Positions 1-13,780 of a stretch of 45,604 bases of DNA are shown piece by piece (the stretch's first letter is position 1; every line of letters starts with the position of its first letter). Under the pieces are notes generated by a model. That model made no database searches and was not told where the DNA came from. It saw nothing but the letters and a program-made list of their open reading frames with translations. This DNA comes from Helochares maculicollis (lineage: Eukaryota; Arthropoda; Insecta; Coleoptera; Hydrophilidae). The stretch lies in contig JAWQRO010000260.1 of assembly GCA_033557835.1 (NCBI GenBank), forward strand, positions 1 to 45,604. The letters run 5' to 3'. The position numbers were made by a program, and so were the translations under genes.

Positions 1-3000
1 GATTGTAGTTCTATTAATTATTGTGGCCTCTTTCGTTTAAATGGATATAGGTCAAAGAAGAAATGTTTTTAAGTCTAAAATTGAGTTGTTTTGGCTTCTT
101 GTGTCTTGTAGATCTATATAGCTCAGAGGCAAATTAAATTATTAATAATAAAATTATGAATGGCTTTAGTGGTGTCAAAAATATAACGATTATCAAATTT
201 TTAATATTTAAAAGTTTACAAATAGCGTAACAATGTTTTTTCATCTCATCAAAAACGTCTCCATTATATTTTCTAAGAATCCATCACTTTTTTCTTAATT
301 ATTCAGGGGTAGGTTACAATCTCCATACTTAAAATAGTTTGTAGCAACCTTAAATAAATATTTCAAATTTCTAAGGTTCCTATTTCTACTAAAGTGAATG
401 TGAAACTAAATAAACTATTATTTTGTCTGAAGTAAAATAAAGTAAATATCTACGCTAATATTTGAACAAAATGATTTGTATTCACATTCTGACAATATAT
501 ATGCAATTATACTTGTTTATATAATATTTTGTAATGCAAAATATTTTATACAAATAGAAACATTTGTAAAAGTTGAAACGTGATATTTTAAAAATTGATG
601 TTAAGTAAAACCAAAATTTAATCTTATTTTTATTTTATGTATTTATGAATACATTAGTTTTTAAAAGTTTTAGTCGGTTGATGGATTGAATATTATTCAG
701 ACCAGCTAAACTATAATAATAATAAGTATTGTAAGTATAACTTCTATAAATATTTTAAAAATGTTACAAAAATGTATTAGGATAAAATTATTAGAGTATA
801 TTGATCAGATATTCACAGGGTCGTTTTATGTTATGCGAAGGTATTAGAAACACTAAAGCATGAACGTAACAAATATTAGTATAGATAATGCAAGCGTTTA
901 ATTTATAAGCCAGTTTTACATTAAACCTGTATTCAAATAAATGAGGTTTAATCGAGTCTATAAATCTATGGTCATAATTTTTTTATAGATATGTGAAACG
1001 GATGTTAAATTATTAATTTTTATATTACTTTACAATAAAAATTTGTATGTCTGAAACTGATTGATAAAAGTCGCATCTGAGTAACAGATTCTTTCTAGAC
1101 GATCTGATCACATATCTTGATGTAAAAATTTTAGCTAGTCAATTGCATTCAAATAACCTTATTCACTTTTCCCATTCGCTTTCAAATAGGGAATACGAGA
1201 ATTTAAAAAGGTAAGAATATGAAGGTTAATTACTAATTTTTTTTGTCATGTCATATATTCATATTTATTGAATTGCTGCTATTTCGAAGGATAACAAATG
1301 TAATCATAACCCTAAATATGTTTATACCCATTTTATGCTCTAACTAGGGCTATCCATTATTTAACATGTCTGCAAAGCTGAAATTCAATTGAAAAAAAAA
1401 AACAACAAAACGTCGCGTCTGAGTATATTCATTGACTCATAATTCAGTGTTAATATTTCGTTTGTTGTTAAGCACCTGAGGAATGTACTTCAGCAAAGAG
1501 AATACAAACAATATTATTAATATGCAGAGTTCCCATTTTAAACAACTGTTATTCCTAAGTTGTTGCATGTACTATGTTATTTTAAATTAGTTGTTGAACT
1601 GAGTCAGTAAATGCAGAATTGTAAGAGTAAGCCCGAAGCTTTGAAAGTCTAGAATAGCGCTAGCAACGCGCACGGAGAATTACTCTTTGAAATGATTCTT
1701 AGTTATTGTACTCGCCTATTAAGGAATAATTTTAGCTTGTCAGTTTCATAGTTTTCGCGCGGAACAAAGCGTTTCTAATGGAAAACACGTGGAAGCTTAA
1801 AAACCAACCCTCTAATAATAAGTATTCTGAATGCATTTTTTATGATAAATGATGTAGTATACTGCTCAAAACACCCTTGCATTAACGAAGTGACTGATGT
1901 CTGACGCAGAAATACTCAAGTCTTTAATATTCCCTGTAAGGGCGCTACATCCTCGTTCTGGAATACAAAGGAACCTGCTCAGAATGATAGGGAAATATTT
2001 TACGTAGAAAGTTCAATGCACCTAAGCGCTTTATCTGTGACCATAATATTTTGATGGTATGTTCTTAAACATAAAAATGTAAGAAGAGATATTTTTTCTA
2101 GGTAGATTGTGAAATGAGATTTAAAAGAAGTATTACAAACATGGTATTACAACAATCAAACTAATGCAGCTATTGTACACAAAATTGCCATTAAGGAAAA
2201 GTGCAAGCTTCATTGCGATTCAAAAAGTGCACTAGCGAAGCTTTTGTGGGCAAAATTAATCTTTTACACGAGTGACGTGGCATTCTAGAGTTGCTCCGGC
2301 AAATACGGTTCGCATGTGCACCGACTTCAATGGTTAAATCACACGTAACGCAGATATATCACTCTATGTTATAAAAGTGTTCAGCTATGTGTAAGGAATG
2401 AAAAAGCAATTTAATATTTCATTCACATGGAATTTTGTATAATTAAGTTCAGCGCTCAATAGCTTCTTAAAAGACGCATAGGAATTTTTATGTATGCTCA
2501 AGCGCACTCTCTAGATGCTGTTACATTTTTTTCGGTTGAAAGTTCCTCGAGTGTCCTTTAAGGCCCCCATCGTTCTACTAGTAATAATGAAAAATGAACC
2601 TAAAAACTTTTTTCTTCAAGGACTCTTACATAATAAATAAACAAGAGCGGAAGCCTAGGATAAATTACTAAAGTTTATATAATATAATAACTGAGTAATT
2701 TAATAGAAACTTCTTTGGGAATCATTTTTATTTAATAATACCGGTTTTATTAAGGAAAATTTCTTTTATAAACTTCAGGAACACCCATCTAAGCGAAAAT
2801 AACACAGTTTTCTAGAATCTGGCGGATTCTTCCTTCTAAAGAAGGGGAGGAATGAACAGCAGACGAAGCACCCGACAGCTTGCAGAACTTGCAACATTTT
2901 TCGTAAAGTGAAACTCACACTTATTGACTTGAAATCTGCCGCCTTAATACAACTAATCTCGAAGTGCAAAAGACTTTAGGTTGAATCTGAACATCTGTAA

Positions 3001-6000
3001 TCTTGATCAATTTGTTTGTAATCCAAAAGTGCCTCCAACTTTCTCTAGATATCTTAAACGACATGGCTGCTTGCCTCGATGTTACGCTTGTTAGAGCGCT
3101 CAAACTTTCTCTTATAATGCCCGCCGTTTAATTTTATGAAGTACTTCGATATGTTTAAGAAGATTTTAGTGTCTGTTCACAATCGTGCTTGAATTATCTT
3201 AGGTGCCTAGAAATTGCTGCATGCTTTTATCATATTTTAATTTGCAGTTCGAACCGTCTATTTATCTTTACAAACGTTCATATTTACAGTTGATAACCAA
3301 ACGTTTTAACTTTGGTATTTGAAATCATTTTAAATTTTTGATATTTCGGTAAAATGTTTAACAAAATGCTATGGTAGGTGTTACAATTTGGAGTAACGGT
3401 TAAATGCAAAATTCTAGTTCGCTTCAGTCTGCAATGTTAAAACATAAAACTTCTTTATAAATATTAAAGTTTATTATGTTTCAGCAACGCTTTAATAACC
3501 CAACAGAAGCAGAAAGTATGAACCTGATTATTTTTGTACAAGCACTGAAAGCGCGAGATTTAACCATAACATCTGCACTATCCGCTTAACAGTGTCGTAA
3601 GCTGGACTTTAAAATGTAAAGCACATCACTAAATACTTCAATTCAATTCATTTAATTGGAGCATTAAACAGCGAATGGGATATCTCGTAAACAATTATCA
3701 CGATGAATGACTCATTTGTTCTAAACTACTTTATTTAATTACGTACTAAATCGCACTTTGCCGTATTTAAAACTAAGGCAAAACAGAATATTAAAAGACG
3801 AGTGCTTCGCTGAAATTCTGATTTATTCAGGGTTTTCTGGCCTGAAGCCACGAAAACTTATATTGATCCATTAAGCTCTTGTATTGCATCTCACTTCTGG
3901 GTACTTACTATCACCAATAAAATGAATAGTTTATATTTAGATTTGCTCTTTCCAAGTCATAACTGGGCTTTAATAGGTCAGTCGTAAACGGACGAGGAAT
4001 AAACAATAAAAACTAATTAAATTAGAAAGTATAACCTCCATTAGATTATTAGCGTTAATCAGTTAAAATAAATTTTAAAAACCACACATCGTTAACGTTG
4101 ATAAATTAAAAATCAATGCCCTGAATAATAGGGTTCATCCTTCTATATGTTTATATGAACCTCGAAAAAAATCTTTATTTATGTTTTGGTTTATTCTCTT
4201 CCATATATTAAATCCAAAACAGATAAATATATCAGCTTAATATATTCATAGGGAAACACCCGTCAACGTTTTTTTGTGAGTTTGATTGATTTGGTGATTT
4301 GCAAATATGCGTGAGCCAAAAAAGGTGACACGGCAGCATACTTATGGAGAAATATAGTAAAGGAATACGAAATCATATGAAAATATAGGTTGCACGGGTG
4401 GAATACAAAAACGGCCTTTTAAACGGATGGTACCGTTTAAAATGCTTTGATACTGATACATTCTGAGAGCTGAATACTTGTCGCCTTTGTTCTTCAGATC
4501 GGCCTTTTAAAAAACGGAAGCGGTATTTATTAGGGATGCTTTTCGGAGATACAGAAAACATCAAAGGAATCTTTTATTTCAAGTAACTGGCTGGAAATTG
4601 ATTCATCAACTCTTTTTATGGAATGATTTCCGGTTTTGCAGAATTATTTTCCGGTTGAATTGAGAAATAATTGTAATTTTACAATTAATAACTTGATAGG
4701 ATTGGATATTTTAATTCTTTACTCCTGGTTAAAATTATATATTCTATAAAATTTTGAGTGCTCAGTTTTCAGTTGGCATTAATATTTTAAGTAATTTTAA
4801 AATACCGTTGCAGGTTCATAGTCAGGCTTTACTTAAGTTTTCTAATCATTTTCGTTACATAAATAAGTTTTAATAGGAATGTACTAAAGAATGTTTATGA
4901 CATTTCTATTTATCGTGTTTAAGAAAATGCATAAAGATATCTCAGAAATTATGTCTTGCTTCTACTCTGATGAAAAATATTAGTTAGTTGCAAATGATTC
5001 CTTACAAATCAATATATGTGCACAAATGTTATTTAAATCACATGAGCTAAACCGTTTAAAGTTAGTATTTAATGCTGTTCCGTAACAAGTTGTGGACTTC
5101 ATAACGAATTTCAATTTGAAGCAGTGATTCCCAGAGGATACCCCTTGTAAAATATATTTCCAGATAAATGCTGAAGTTTCTGATTACTACTTTATAGCGG
5201 GCTGTTGGTCGCGTCCCCAAACATTTGTCTGGTTTTATTATTTACGCCATCTAGTTACGTAATTGCTGATAACGCAAATTTTAATTTGTACAAACCCTTA
5301 AATATATTCAGAACTGACCCCTTTTGCTAGATATTATATAAAAACTCTAAAGATAACATTTGATGCAAAATTTAAATATATATTTTTTTATTTTAGATTC
5401 CAACTTAACATATGAGTTGTAAAAGCACATCATCCGATAATTGTAAAAATATTTGATTTTTTCGTGTAATAGCGATTGCGTTTGGGGGTATGTTGTCTTC
5501 TGAGAGAATGCTTTAGAAATATTTATTTGTTGTTCTAAATGCACTTATTTGTGGTATTAACTAATGCTTTCGTACTAATAGAGACCTTATTTCTTTGACT
5601 CGATTAGCTATTTACATTTAACTTGAGACTAATTTCCATTAGTTAGAAATGGGTCATTTCGCAGTTGCAAAGTTTTAAAATCTACTAACTGAGGGACATA
5701 CGTATTATAGAAATTATTTTTAGGAAAGTACCAACCACGCTTAGATAGTAAATACTACACACCTATAATTGATCTTGAATGTTCGAAAGACTATTTCTTG
5801 GTTTTTACGTACTTAGTATACTTGTATAAAAATGTATATTGCCTATTACATACATAAAAACACTTTTCAGTAACCAAACAATATCACATATAATTATATT
5901 TATTAATAGTTACCTGATAGGAAAATAAATTTATTATCCCCGGCCTCAAACAATCTATATTTCCAAAAATCAATTAAAGAAGACGTACATCTTCAAGTCT

Positions 6001-6174
6001 AATTGAATAGTATTTATACGAATTCTACCGTTTTCAACAAAAAATATGAAATAAAGATAGATTCTCTTTGTGTGAGAAAATAAATTACTTCAGCTAAATA
6101 AAATTAAAAATAGTGACGGTTAGCCTCTTGAGTTATGAATGAATTAATTTAGTACAAATGTAAGCAAATTAAAT
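1..6174. other. AT-rich non-coding DNA, no gene recognised
   Basis: No convincing coding region was found on either strand; the open frames here are 60-65 codons and look like chance. GC content rises modestly around 1.6-2.5 kb and 2.8-3.1 kb, but neither block gives a readable protein. A 21-base segment at 1190-1210 with strong splice-like borders is described under findings. No transposon remnant or microsatellite stands out. Confidence 0.75.
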
Positions 6175-6480
6175 TGTATATGTATTCCCTCATTAATAGA
6201 TAAAATTATCGATGTATTTATTGAAACAAAACTTCAAATGTATACGTCTAAAAATTAGATATTTTATAAAATTTACATAATATTTGTGCTTGAACTTGTT
6301 TCTTTGTACTAAATCTATTCCTTTATTTATTATAATTAGATTTCATGTGTATACATCTAAAAATCAGCTACATACACAGATTTTTGTTTCTTTAATGATA
6401 GATATCGGAACGTTTGCTATCTTGAATGAAATATGATTTCAAATGTATACGTCCACAACTCAGATAATGCTTCTAAAATA
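6175..6480. repeat. Three-copy degenerate tandem repeat, ~100-bp unit
   Basis: A 28-base core recurs gaplessly at 6233-6260, 6342-6369 and 6438-6465. By eye, copy 1 matches copy 2 at about 23 of 28 positions and copy 3 at about 24 of 28. All copies share the palindromic GTATAC in their middle, within a string like TTCAAATGTATACGTCTA. Start-to-start spacing is 109 and 96 bases. Copies 2 and 3 are also preceded by TTTCTTT at 6299 and 6387, so the repeated unit extends beyond the core. The divergence suggests an old local duplication. Function is unknown; it is not a known transposon end to my eye. Confidence 0.7.
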
Positions 6481-9400
6481 AATAAATGAAAAAGAAATAC
6501 ATCGTATATTTTACGACACTTTAGGAATGACCATCCTACAAACAGCATAAAACGAACAAAACCATTTCCAATTTTTAAGCTTTAAAAACAACGTTTTTTT
6601 ATTTAACAAACACAGCTCGGCGTGACGTTCTTCCGCTGCCGATATGAAAACAATCATTATTTTTCGATGCAGTATTTGTTCGGTTACAACAAATGGATGA
6701 GAAAGATAACACAGGATCTGGCTGGATTTAAAAACGCCATGAATTATAAATCTAATAGATACAACAAGTTTGCACAAATATAAAAAGCTTACACATTTCA
6801 TTGGTTTTAAAAGTTTCGCTGTCGGATAAATTTGCGAATAATACCAGCAAAAGAAAATATTTTCATAAAAAATCGGAAATTATTGCTTCGTGCTCATATT
6901 GTATTAGCTTGATATTGTATTATATCCCAGTTAATTCTTTCTGTGCTTCGTTTCATTTAACTGAGGCAACTGGTTTTTGTACACGTAATTTGGAAGGTCT
7001 GTTAACACAAACCAGAATCTCGTGCAAAATGCCCGTTTGATCTTGAAATTACGATTGGATGCATTAAGGTTTAATTTAATGTGCTGACCTTCTAACCTTG
7101 TCTCAGTCTTACTTCGACTATACCGAAATAAGAATTTTAAACTCAACAATCACGTAATTTCGCGACCGCCTTGTAATTTTCTTGGATTTCATCCGGCACA
7201 TTATTCCATATGGAATTCTTTCCTGAGGAATAATTCTAAGACATCCAATTATGAGCTTAAGTGGAGGGAACGTACTATGGTAATTATTTGAGATAGACCA
7301 ATTTTCCAAGCGCTTTTCATTACTATAATGATGATATTTTTTATCACTTGAGGCTAAAGTGGAATATTTCTAGTTTTCCTGTGCGTTAGAACAAATTGTT
7401 GTGAATACATAATGGTAGCAGATGCTTCGATAGTACAATTGAAATACCTTGATTATAAGTTCTATTTTGCAATGAGATTAACACAAAATGTCTGTAGATA
7501 TTCAGAAATTAGACTGAAAATAGTAAGCGTAAATCGAAAGAAGACATATTTTGTCAACACAGAACTTCCACTTAACGTAATCATAATAAAATAAAGCTGC
7601 TGCAAAGGGCTGCTTGTTTTAAAACTTAGTAATAAGGACCGTTTCAATGCTAACTGAAGTGTTGGGTACAGAAGGATATATGGGATGGGAAACGCTAAGC
7701 GGATTTTGACATGCAAATTGGACGCAAGATTGTAGGAAAGTAGCCGCTTAGGGATTTCTGGTTGTGTTTACAATAGGACATTATCTTTAATAAGCAAACT
7801 GCAGATTGTGTGCCGAAACGTGCAGCATTTGTACCACTAGAGATTTCCTGATTTAGCAGATCTATCTAAATCGTTATAAATCATTCATGTGGTTGCAGAT
7901 TTACCAGATCTAGGTTTAACTTCCCTGCTGAATAATTGGTGATGTTGCGGATTTTACTTATTCGTAACACATTCCGTGTGGGGCGCTGAATTTTTATGGA
8001 GTGGTACTTGATGCTCTTCACGCCAACTTTTCAGATTTAAATGCTCCTGTAAGTATAATGCAGCGCTTGAAGAATGCTTTTTGGCTTTTTTTGGGTGATA
8101 CGGTCCCGGACGGTAGCGACGTGAGAAAACAAATTCCGCAAAAGTGTAGAACTTGAATTTTTGTGAAATATGATACGGAAACTTCAGGAAGGTGCTTAAG
8201 GAGACGCGAGAGAAAAAGGGGTTTTCTTGTACACAAATCCGAATGAAATTTAATCCTCGATATATGGGGGGGCAATTTATTAGATAAATATATGGATACA
8301 TTTGCATAACGAAATGAAAAAAGTCCAAGCAACACATCCGGGCGTATTTATCTCAATTTAGCATGCCACATGTCTGCGCTTTATTACAAATTGTAAGCAC
8401 TTTACATTTAAATTTATTCAAATTTAATACAAGTTTGTAAGCTGATGAATGAAGGCCAAGTTGGAAGGAAAATTTTAAGTAAGGTTAGCAAGTTTTTTAG
8501 ATCGTAAACTCCAGATTTTTTATCGTCTCCGCATCTGTTATTAAATGTAAAGAGCTGTTTGTGGTTTACTTTCATAAAAGTACAATATTACGACTCCCTT
8601 TGCTGCCTCTTCCCAAGAAAGTGAAGTACGTACTTTTATAACTATATTTTTCTCGCTATAATTAACTCAATTACCATTTTCCAAAGTGTTATCTCTAAGT
8701 TGTATTGTAATAAAGAGGTTCATTACGCCGAAGTTTCAAGCTCATCTAGGATCGTTTCGACTAAGCACCTCTATATACAAGATGGTAGATGGGGCATGTT
8801 CATGGACGATATGTTTTTTAGCACATCGTTCAAACTGTGTGTTTTAGGGAGAAGGATCTGAATTTCTTGACAGGTCTGGAAAGTAAATTTAAATTTGAAT
8901 GGGCTTATGACGGGGGGTCTTAGCGAAAAAAGTATGGTCGCTGTTTGGTTTAACAACCCATTTAAAAACTCTGTTCATTTCCACTTTACAGCTCGAATAT
9001 ATTAAACGTTATGGTTTCGCGGGAAGAAATATTTCCACTTCAAATTTTATATGAACGTTCTTTTAAATAAAACTTTCCATTGTGTAATTGTATGGCTTGC
9101 CCTGCCCTGTCCTATGTTTGTATATATTCCCTTTTTGGAAAACTCATTTCATTGAGAGCTTTGTTCTTAGCATAATATTGTTATAGAGTGTATTTATAAC
9201 AGTTATGCTGGCTAATACAGTAGGGTTACATAACTTACATACTAAGTCAAATTATACAACTAATTTTAAGTAATGAAAAAGCCATATTTGCTTAATTTAA
9301 CCTTATGGGCATAGCTCTTAAGGAGGACATACATATTTATGCCAGTCAGTGTGTAGATATTTTATGTTCACGTTTCAGATTTATAAGCTATCCGTTGCGG

Positions 9401-9965
9401 TCATGCCATGACAAGAAATATTTAAGAACTCATCCTTTTTAATCTAAAAAAATCAAATTAATTTGACAAAAAAAGTGATAAGTTCGTAAATGGTTATCGT
9501 GTTTACACACGGAGGTTCTATATTGATTCCAGTCACGCAAAAAATCATTTCTCCATTCTTACCAATACTTTTTGGTGCGATTCATCCGGCAATTACTGGG
9601 TGAAATTCGTTGTTTCGCTGCAACTCAGATATCAATCTAACTTTCAGGAGCACAACAATATTTTTATGTTGTTTATATCGAATTGAGTGTTGTCTTGGAA
9701 AACCTCGCTCTGAATTCATATTGTTTGTGCATATTAAATCAGACAAGAAGCCATCTCCCTTTCAGGCAAAAGGCAAGGGATTCCTGGGAACAATTTGTTT
9801 TCATAACAAACGGGAAAGTAACTTCCCACCTTGAACTCATTCGGAGCGATATAATTTAAATGGGACCCTTTCATCATGATCGTCCATTTAAGTATGAAAT
9901 ATGTATTCCGTAAATTACACTCATAAAGATATAATTCAAAAGAAGTTATCGTGTCAGTCCGGACA
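6481..9965. other. Non-coding DNA with GC-richer blocks, no gene recognised
   Basis: A 127-codon open frame on the minus strand at 7954-8337 overlaps a second frame of 105 codons in the same stretch. Neither resembles a family I know, and two competing frames argue for chance. The block at 9.5-9.85 kb is GC-richer. It contains pyrimidine-rich tracts ending in CAG at about 9643 and 9775 that resemble splice acceptors, each leading into the same open frame that stops at 9834. No matching donor or recognisable product was found. Confidence 0.65.
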
Positions 9966-9994
9966 AAAACGGGACTTATAGGTTGCCCCGTTTT
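9966..9994. repeat. Short perfect inverted repeat
   Basis: AAAACGGG at 9966-9973 is complementary to CCCGTTTT at 9987-9994, leaving a 13-base spacer. It would form a small stable hairpin if transcribed. There is no neighbouring gene to which a terminator role could be tied, and an 8-bp arm is within what chance gives in a window of this size. Confidence 0.5.
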
Positions 9995-12900
9995 CAGTTT
10001 AATTGGGATGTAAAATGTTAAGCCTAGAGGTTAATACCTTCTTTAACATAATAATGAAACCGTAAAATGGTTAAATGTAAAAATGGAAATTAATTTTTGA
10101 GATGTTAGGATGGGTAGACGAACGATAATTGCTAGGGAGCTATGAATTTTTATTTCTTTTATGCAGAAGAAGCCTTATAAGACTGTTCTCACTGCTTTTG
10201 TTTGTGCTTGTAGATACAAGATTTTACGCTGTTTATACAGCTTCAAATTAGTATCTTATCACGATTTTAGAACAGCCTGTTAAAGCGTACTGTAAATATT
10301 ACACCATATATTTTACTTATGTAATTGTTACTGATGTTTAAATTTCGTAAAATTTTAGTGTTGCTAATTTTGTGCAATGCAAATTTTTACTGCCACTAAG
10401 TACTTTGAAATGTAAAGTAACAAATTGAATCAGGAAAATATATTTTGATAGGTTAATGTCATTGAATTTATAAAATTATATTCATTCTGCCGCAGGTTTT
10501 TAAGTTTTCAGCCCATAGCTTCTGCTTGTATTCATTAGTAAAACGGCAACAAGTCTAACATTCTATATCACTTTAAAGGAAAATCATTTTGAAATATGAA
10601 TACATTAAATCGGGTTTCTTCATTTTTCATGTAGAGTAAAATGGTTTTCTCTATAATTTCCTATGATTGTAGTTCAAGAAAGTTAATGCAACACGAATAA
10701 TCATAATCCAATCATTAGACCATTAGAACTTCAAAGAAGTCAATATGCTCAATATCCATCAAAAGCGGCCGCATTAGGTCAAACTACAACCCCTACAATA
10801 AGTTCGCTAATTACTTTTCTTATGGTAGAACTTGCGTAAAATGATCGATGCTTTATGCATATTTTAGCAATTTCTTGTCGACCCGGAAATGTCCTCAACA
10901 AAAGTCAATTATGGTGAAAAGGGATATCGCAAGAACAAAGGGCAAAATACTATTAATGTGTGGCAACGATCAAACAATTACGTAAATTTTCACATTAATC
11001 ACTTATAGCGTTATAAAAAAAATTCCAACCAAATTGAAGCTGTTTTCTATTAATCACAAAAATTGAATTTTCTTATTTTTGCATAAAATCTTAGAGACAG
11101 CTGCTGTTTATATATAATTAATCATTATTTTTCCTTAGCCATTTTATTTCATTTAATTAAATCAAGTAATAAGCTTTTTATTTAAATGAAAATAATTAGT
11201 TCGTTTTTGTATTTAGATGTTACCATATTATGTATACATATTTATTATACTGAGTACCCTAAGAAACCAATGCTAATTGCCATAAGAAAAAAGCTGGTTT
11301 TGAACAATAAAAAAACGATTATAACGACAGTTATTCGATTTAAAGTGCAAATTAATTTGTAAAGCAGCGAAAAAATAATATTTTTTATAAGGCAACAAGG
11401 GGAGTAAGCCGTCAAACACTACTCATTCTTGTTGGCAAATTATAACATCGCTGCGACTTGAAATGTACACAATATATTTTTAGAAAGGAACACAAAATCT
11501 GCCCCTTCACATCACATCACATAAAATATTTTCCGTTTGCATATTGGGTTAGAAAAAAACCTTCCGAGGAAGCAAGTAGCCAGACGTTTCATCAAAGAGT
11601 TTTCTGGTGTTTTGGGCGAGAAAATGTTCCCCGTTAAATAAAACAAGGAGCACTTGACGTACTTTTAGACAGGGGGCGCCTTATAAAAACGCCGATCTTG
11701 CGATAAGCTAAATTGGAGGAGGGCTGTGACACACACCCTTTGCGCTTGTCATTTCCACGCGACCTAACGACTTTCCTCAACTAGAGATGGGCACGATGCT
11801 AAAGTACAAACATCGATTAAGCTCGGAAAACTTTGAACTTGACTTCAACAACCCCCGCTTTTTGTTTGTTTTTAAGTTAAACCCTGTTTTTCGGTACATT
11901 TGTTTTATGTACTACTACTGCGCTTTCGTATATTTTTTTGTTCGAATAGATACGTTCTGAGCTTCTGGTTTATAGGAAGATTGCAGGCGCGACTGCTGTT
12001 GCCAGTTAAGTTTGAGTTGGCTATGTTACTGTAGCTTTTCTGCCGTAGCCCTGCTGCTAGAGTCTATGCCATCTTCGCACGACTAACGTACATTTAATTT
12101 CAGTATTATTTTTAATGCAATATTGCTATTTTTTAAGTTTTAATAATGTAAGTAAACTTTTAGACAGTTATTTATCGCAAGATTTTGTTACTCCAATTAT
12201 AAATTTTATAAATGTAGACTTATTTATTAGGTTTTACTTAGTTTAATCTAGTATTCAATTTGTCATCCTTTGTATTACTTGCTGTCCAAAAGATGCATTA
12301 TCAAACCATTATTTTATGGTACTTTTTTAGAATTCTTGAGAAAAGAATCAGTACTAATTGAAGAAACTATTAAATGTAATGTAGAATATCATTTAGCAAA
12401 ATGTGTGTGCCTAGTCAAATAATTGTAGGTGAATTGAATTTGTTGTAGATGTAGCTTAAAAGCACTTGATTAAATCAATATAATTGATGACATAACAAGC
12501 GAAGCTTGAGAATTATGGAAAGATGAGATCCAAGAAGATGACCGAGTGCAGTGACTAACTGTATTAAAGCATTCTACCTAACAATATTTGAAAATTTTAT
12601 CGAAAAATCCAGAAAATCCCAGAAGAAACTATAAGCTCTTGTCGGATTGAATAATCATCAAAATAATAATAAATCCTGTTTTTGTGGGAAGACATAAAAT
12701 ATCATTTAGTCTGTTTTTACCAAATCACTTACCATAAAAAAAGAAATATGACATTTTCCCAGGAGTAGCAGGCTAAACAAAAATTTGCGCTAATAGCGAT
12801 TTATATAGCAACCTCAGAAAAAAAGGTTGACAAACCTCACTTGACTCCAAAATAAGTTCCAGATTCAATTTAATCGTTGCTCAGCAGAAAAATTATATTG

Positions 12901-13720
12901 AGCTACCTTTCCAATAAAATAAGTTGTTCAAAATATGCACTTCATTGTGTTGACGTAGATGAAGCATTCCACGAAATTGTCGTGCAAGATGAATAAACTA
13001 TTACTCCAATTATATGGGCAAATATATGGTTCGATGTTCAAACTTGAAGATAAATTAGAAGTACCATACGATCGACTTTTAATTGTTGATGTATATACTA
13101 TATCAGCCATGCAAGACGTAGCAGTAGCTGGTTTTGAATACGACACTGACTAAATTACACTGGAAAATATGCAGATATATCATTTGCTGCTTTTAGGAAT
13201 GATCCAAGACGTAAAAGCTGGGATGAAAATAGAGTATCTATGACCTTCGTTCCTAATTTTCTCGATTATCAATTATTCAATATACATACTTAAATAAACT
13301 CGAATTATTATATGCGAATAGTGAAAAAAATTGTAAAAAATTATCCACGCACTTCATTATCGGTCAGCATAGATACTTACATATATGGAAGCTTTTGAGC
13401 TCATAGCTGATTACCACATTGTGAACGTATAATTTATTACTGTAGGAGAATCTCCAGATTTTAAATCTTTCTAATTTAATATTTGTCAACATTCTGTACA
13501 ACTTATTACAGAAGAATTTCTACTGCTTGCTTCACTTTTCGTTCTGTTTGATAATTAACAGGTGTCACGTTATAACAAATAGCATGTTCTTAAATAAAGA
13601 GTGACATACATTAAGCGAAAGTTTGAATATAAACTAAGCAGCTTATACATTTTAATATCAACTTCATAAAATTATATAAATAATCATTGCTTTTTCAACA
13701 TCCGACATTAGTGTATTCAA
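9995..13720. other. AT-rich non-coding DNA with a GC-richer block
   Basis: The stretch at about 11.4-12.1 kb is GC-richer than its surroundings. It contains a GC-rich run next to a TATAAAA match at 11682-11688, which looks promoter-like, but no initiator or downstream coding region was found. From 12.5 to 13.3 kb, short open frames on both strands overlap each other (about 12928-13153). They were searched by eye for transposase and reverse-transcriptase motifs without a secure match. Confidence 0.65.
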
Positions 13721-13780
13721 TATACGAGGTTTGAATCTAACACCTCAATTACAACCAGAAATTAAACCTCAAACCGTATA
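13721..13780. repeat. Imperfect inverted repeat (hairpin candidate)
   Basis: TATACGAGGTTTGA at 13721-13734 can pair with TCAAACCGTATA at 13769-13780, giving 12 base pairs with a single bulged base. A competing register pairs GAGGTTT (13726-13732) with AAACCTC (13764-13770). The loop also carries a direct repeat ACCTCAA (13742 and 13766). It may be a small structured element or the scar of a local duplication and inversion. No gene is adjacent. Confidence 0.45.

Noticed and set aside
7954..8337. 127-codon minus-strand open frame, the longest in the window
   Set aside because: A second frame of 105 codons occupies the same bases. There is no recognisable motif, and the residue mix fits chance.
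10867..10981. Open segment between TTTTAG and ACGTAAAT, exon-like
   Set aside because: The acceptor lacks a clear pyrimidine tract and the donor is weak; composition is typical of chance.
11682..11688. TATAAAA next to a GC-rich run, promoter-like
   Set aside because: No initiator at the expected distance and no gene downstream; TATA-like strings are frequent in this composition.
12959..13153. Frame region around 13 kb with a phrase slightly like a reverse-transcriptase motif (VDEAFHEIVVQDE)
   Set aside because: The following blocks do not match Copia, Gypsy or LINE polymerases, and a stop falls immediately after; too weak to call a retroelement.
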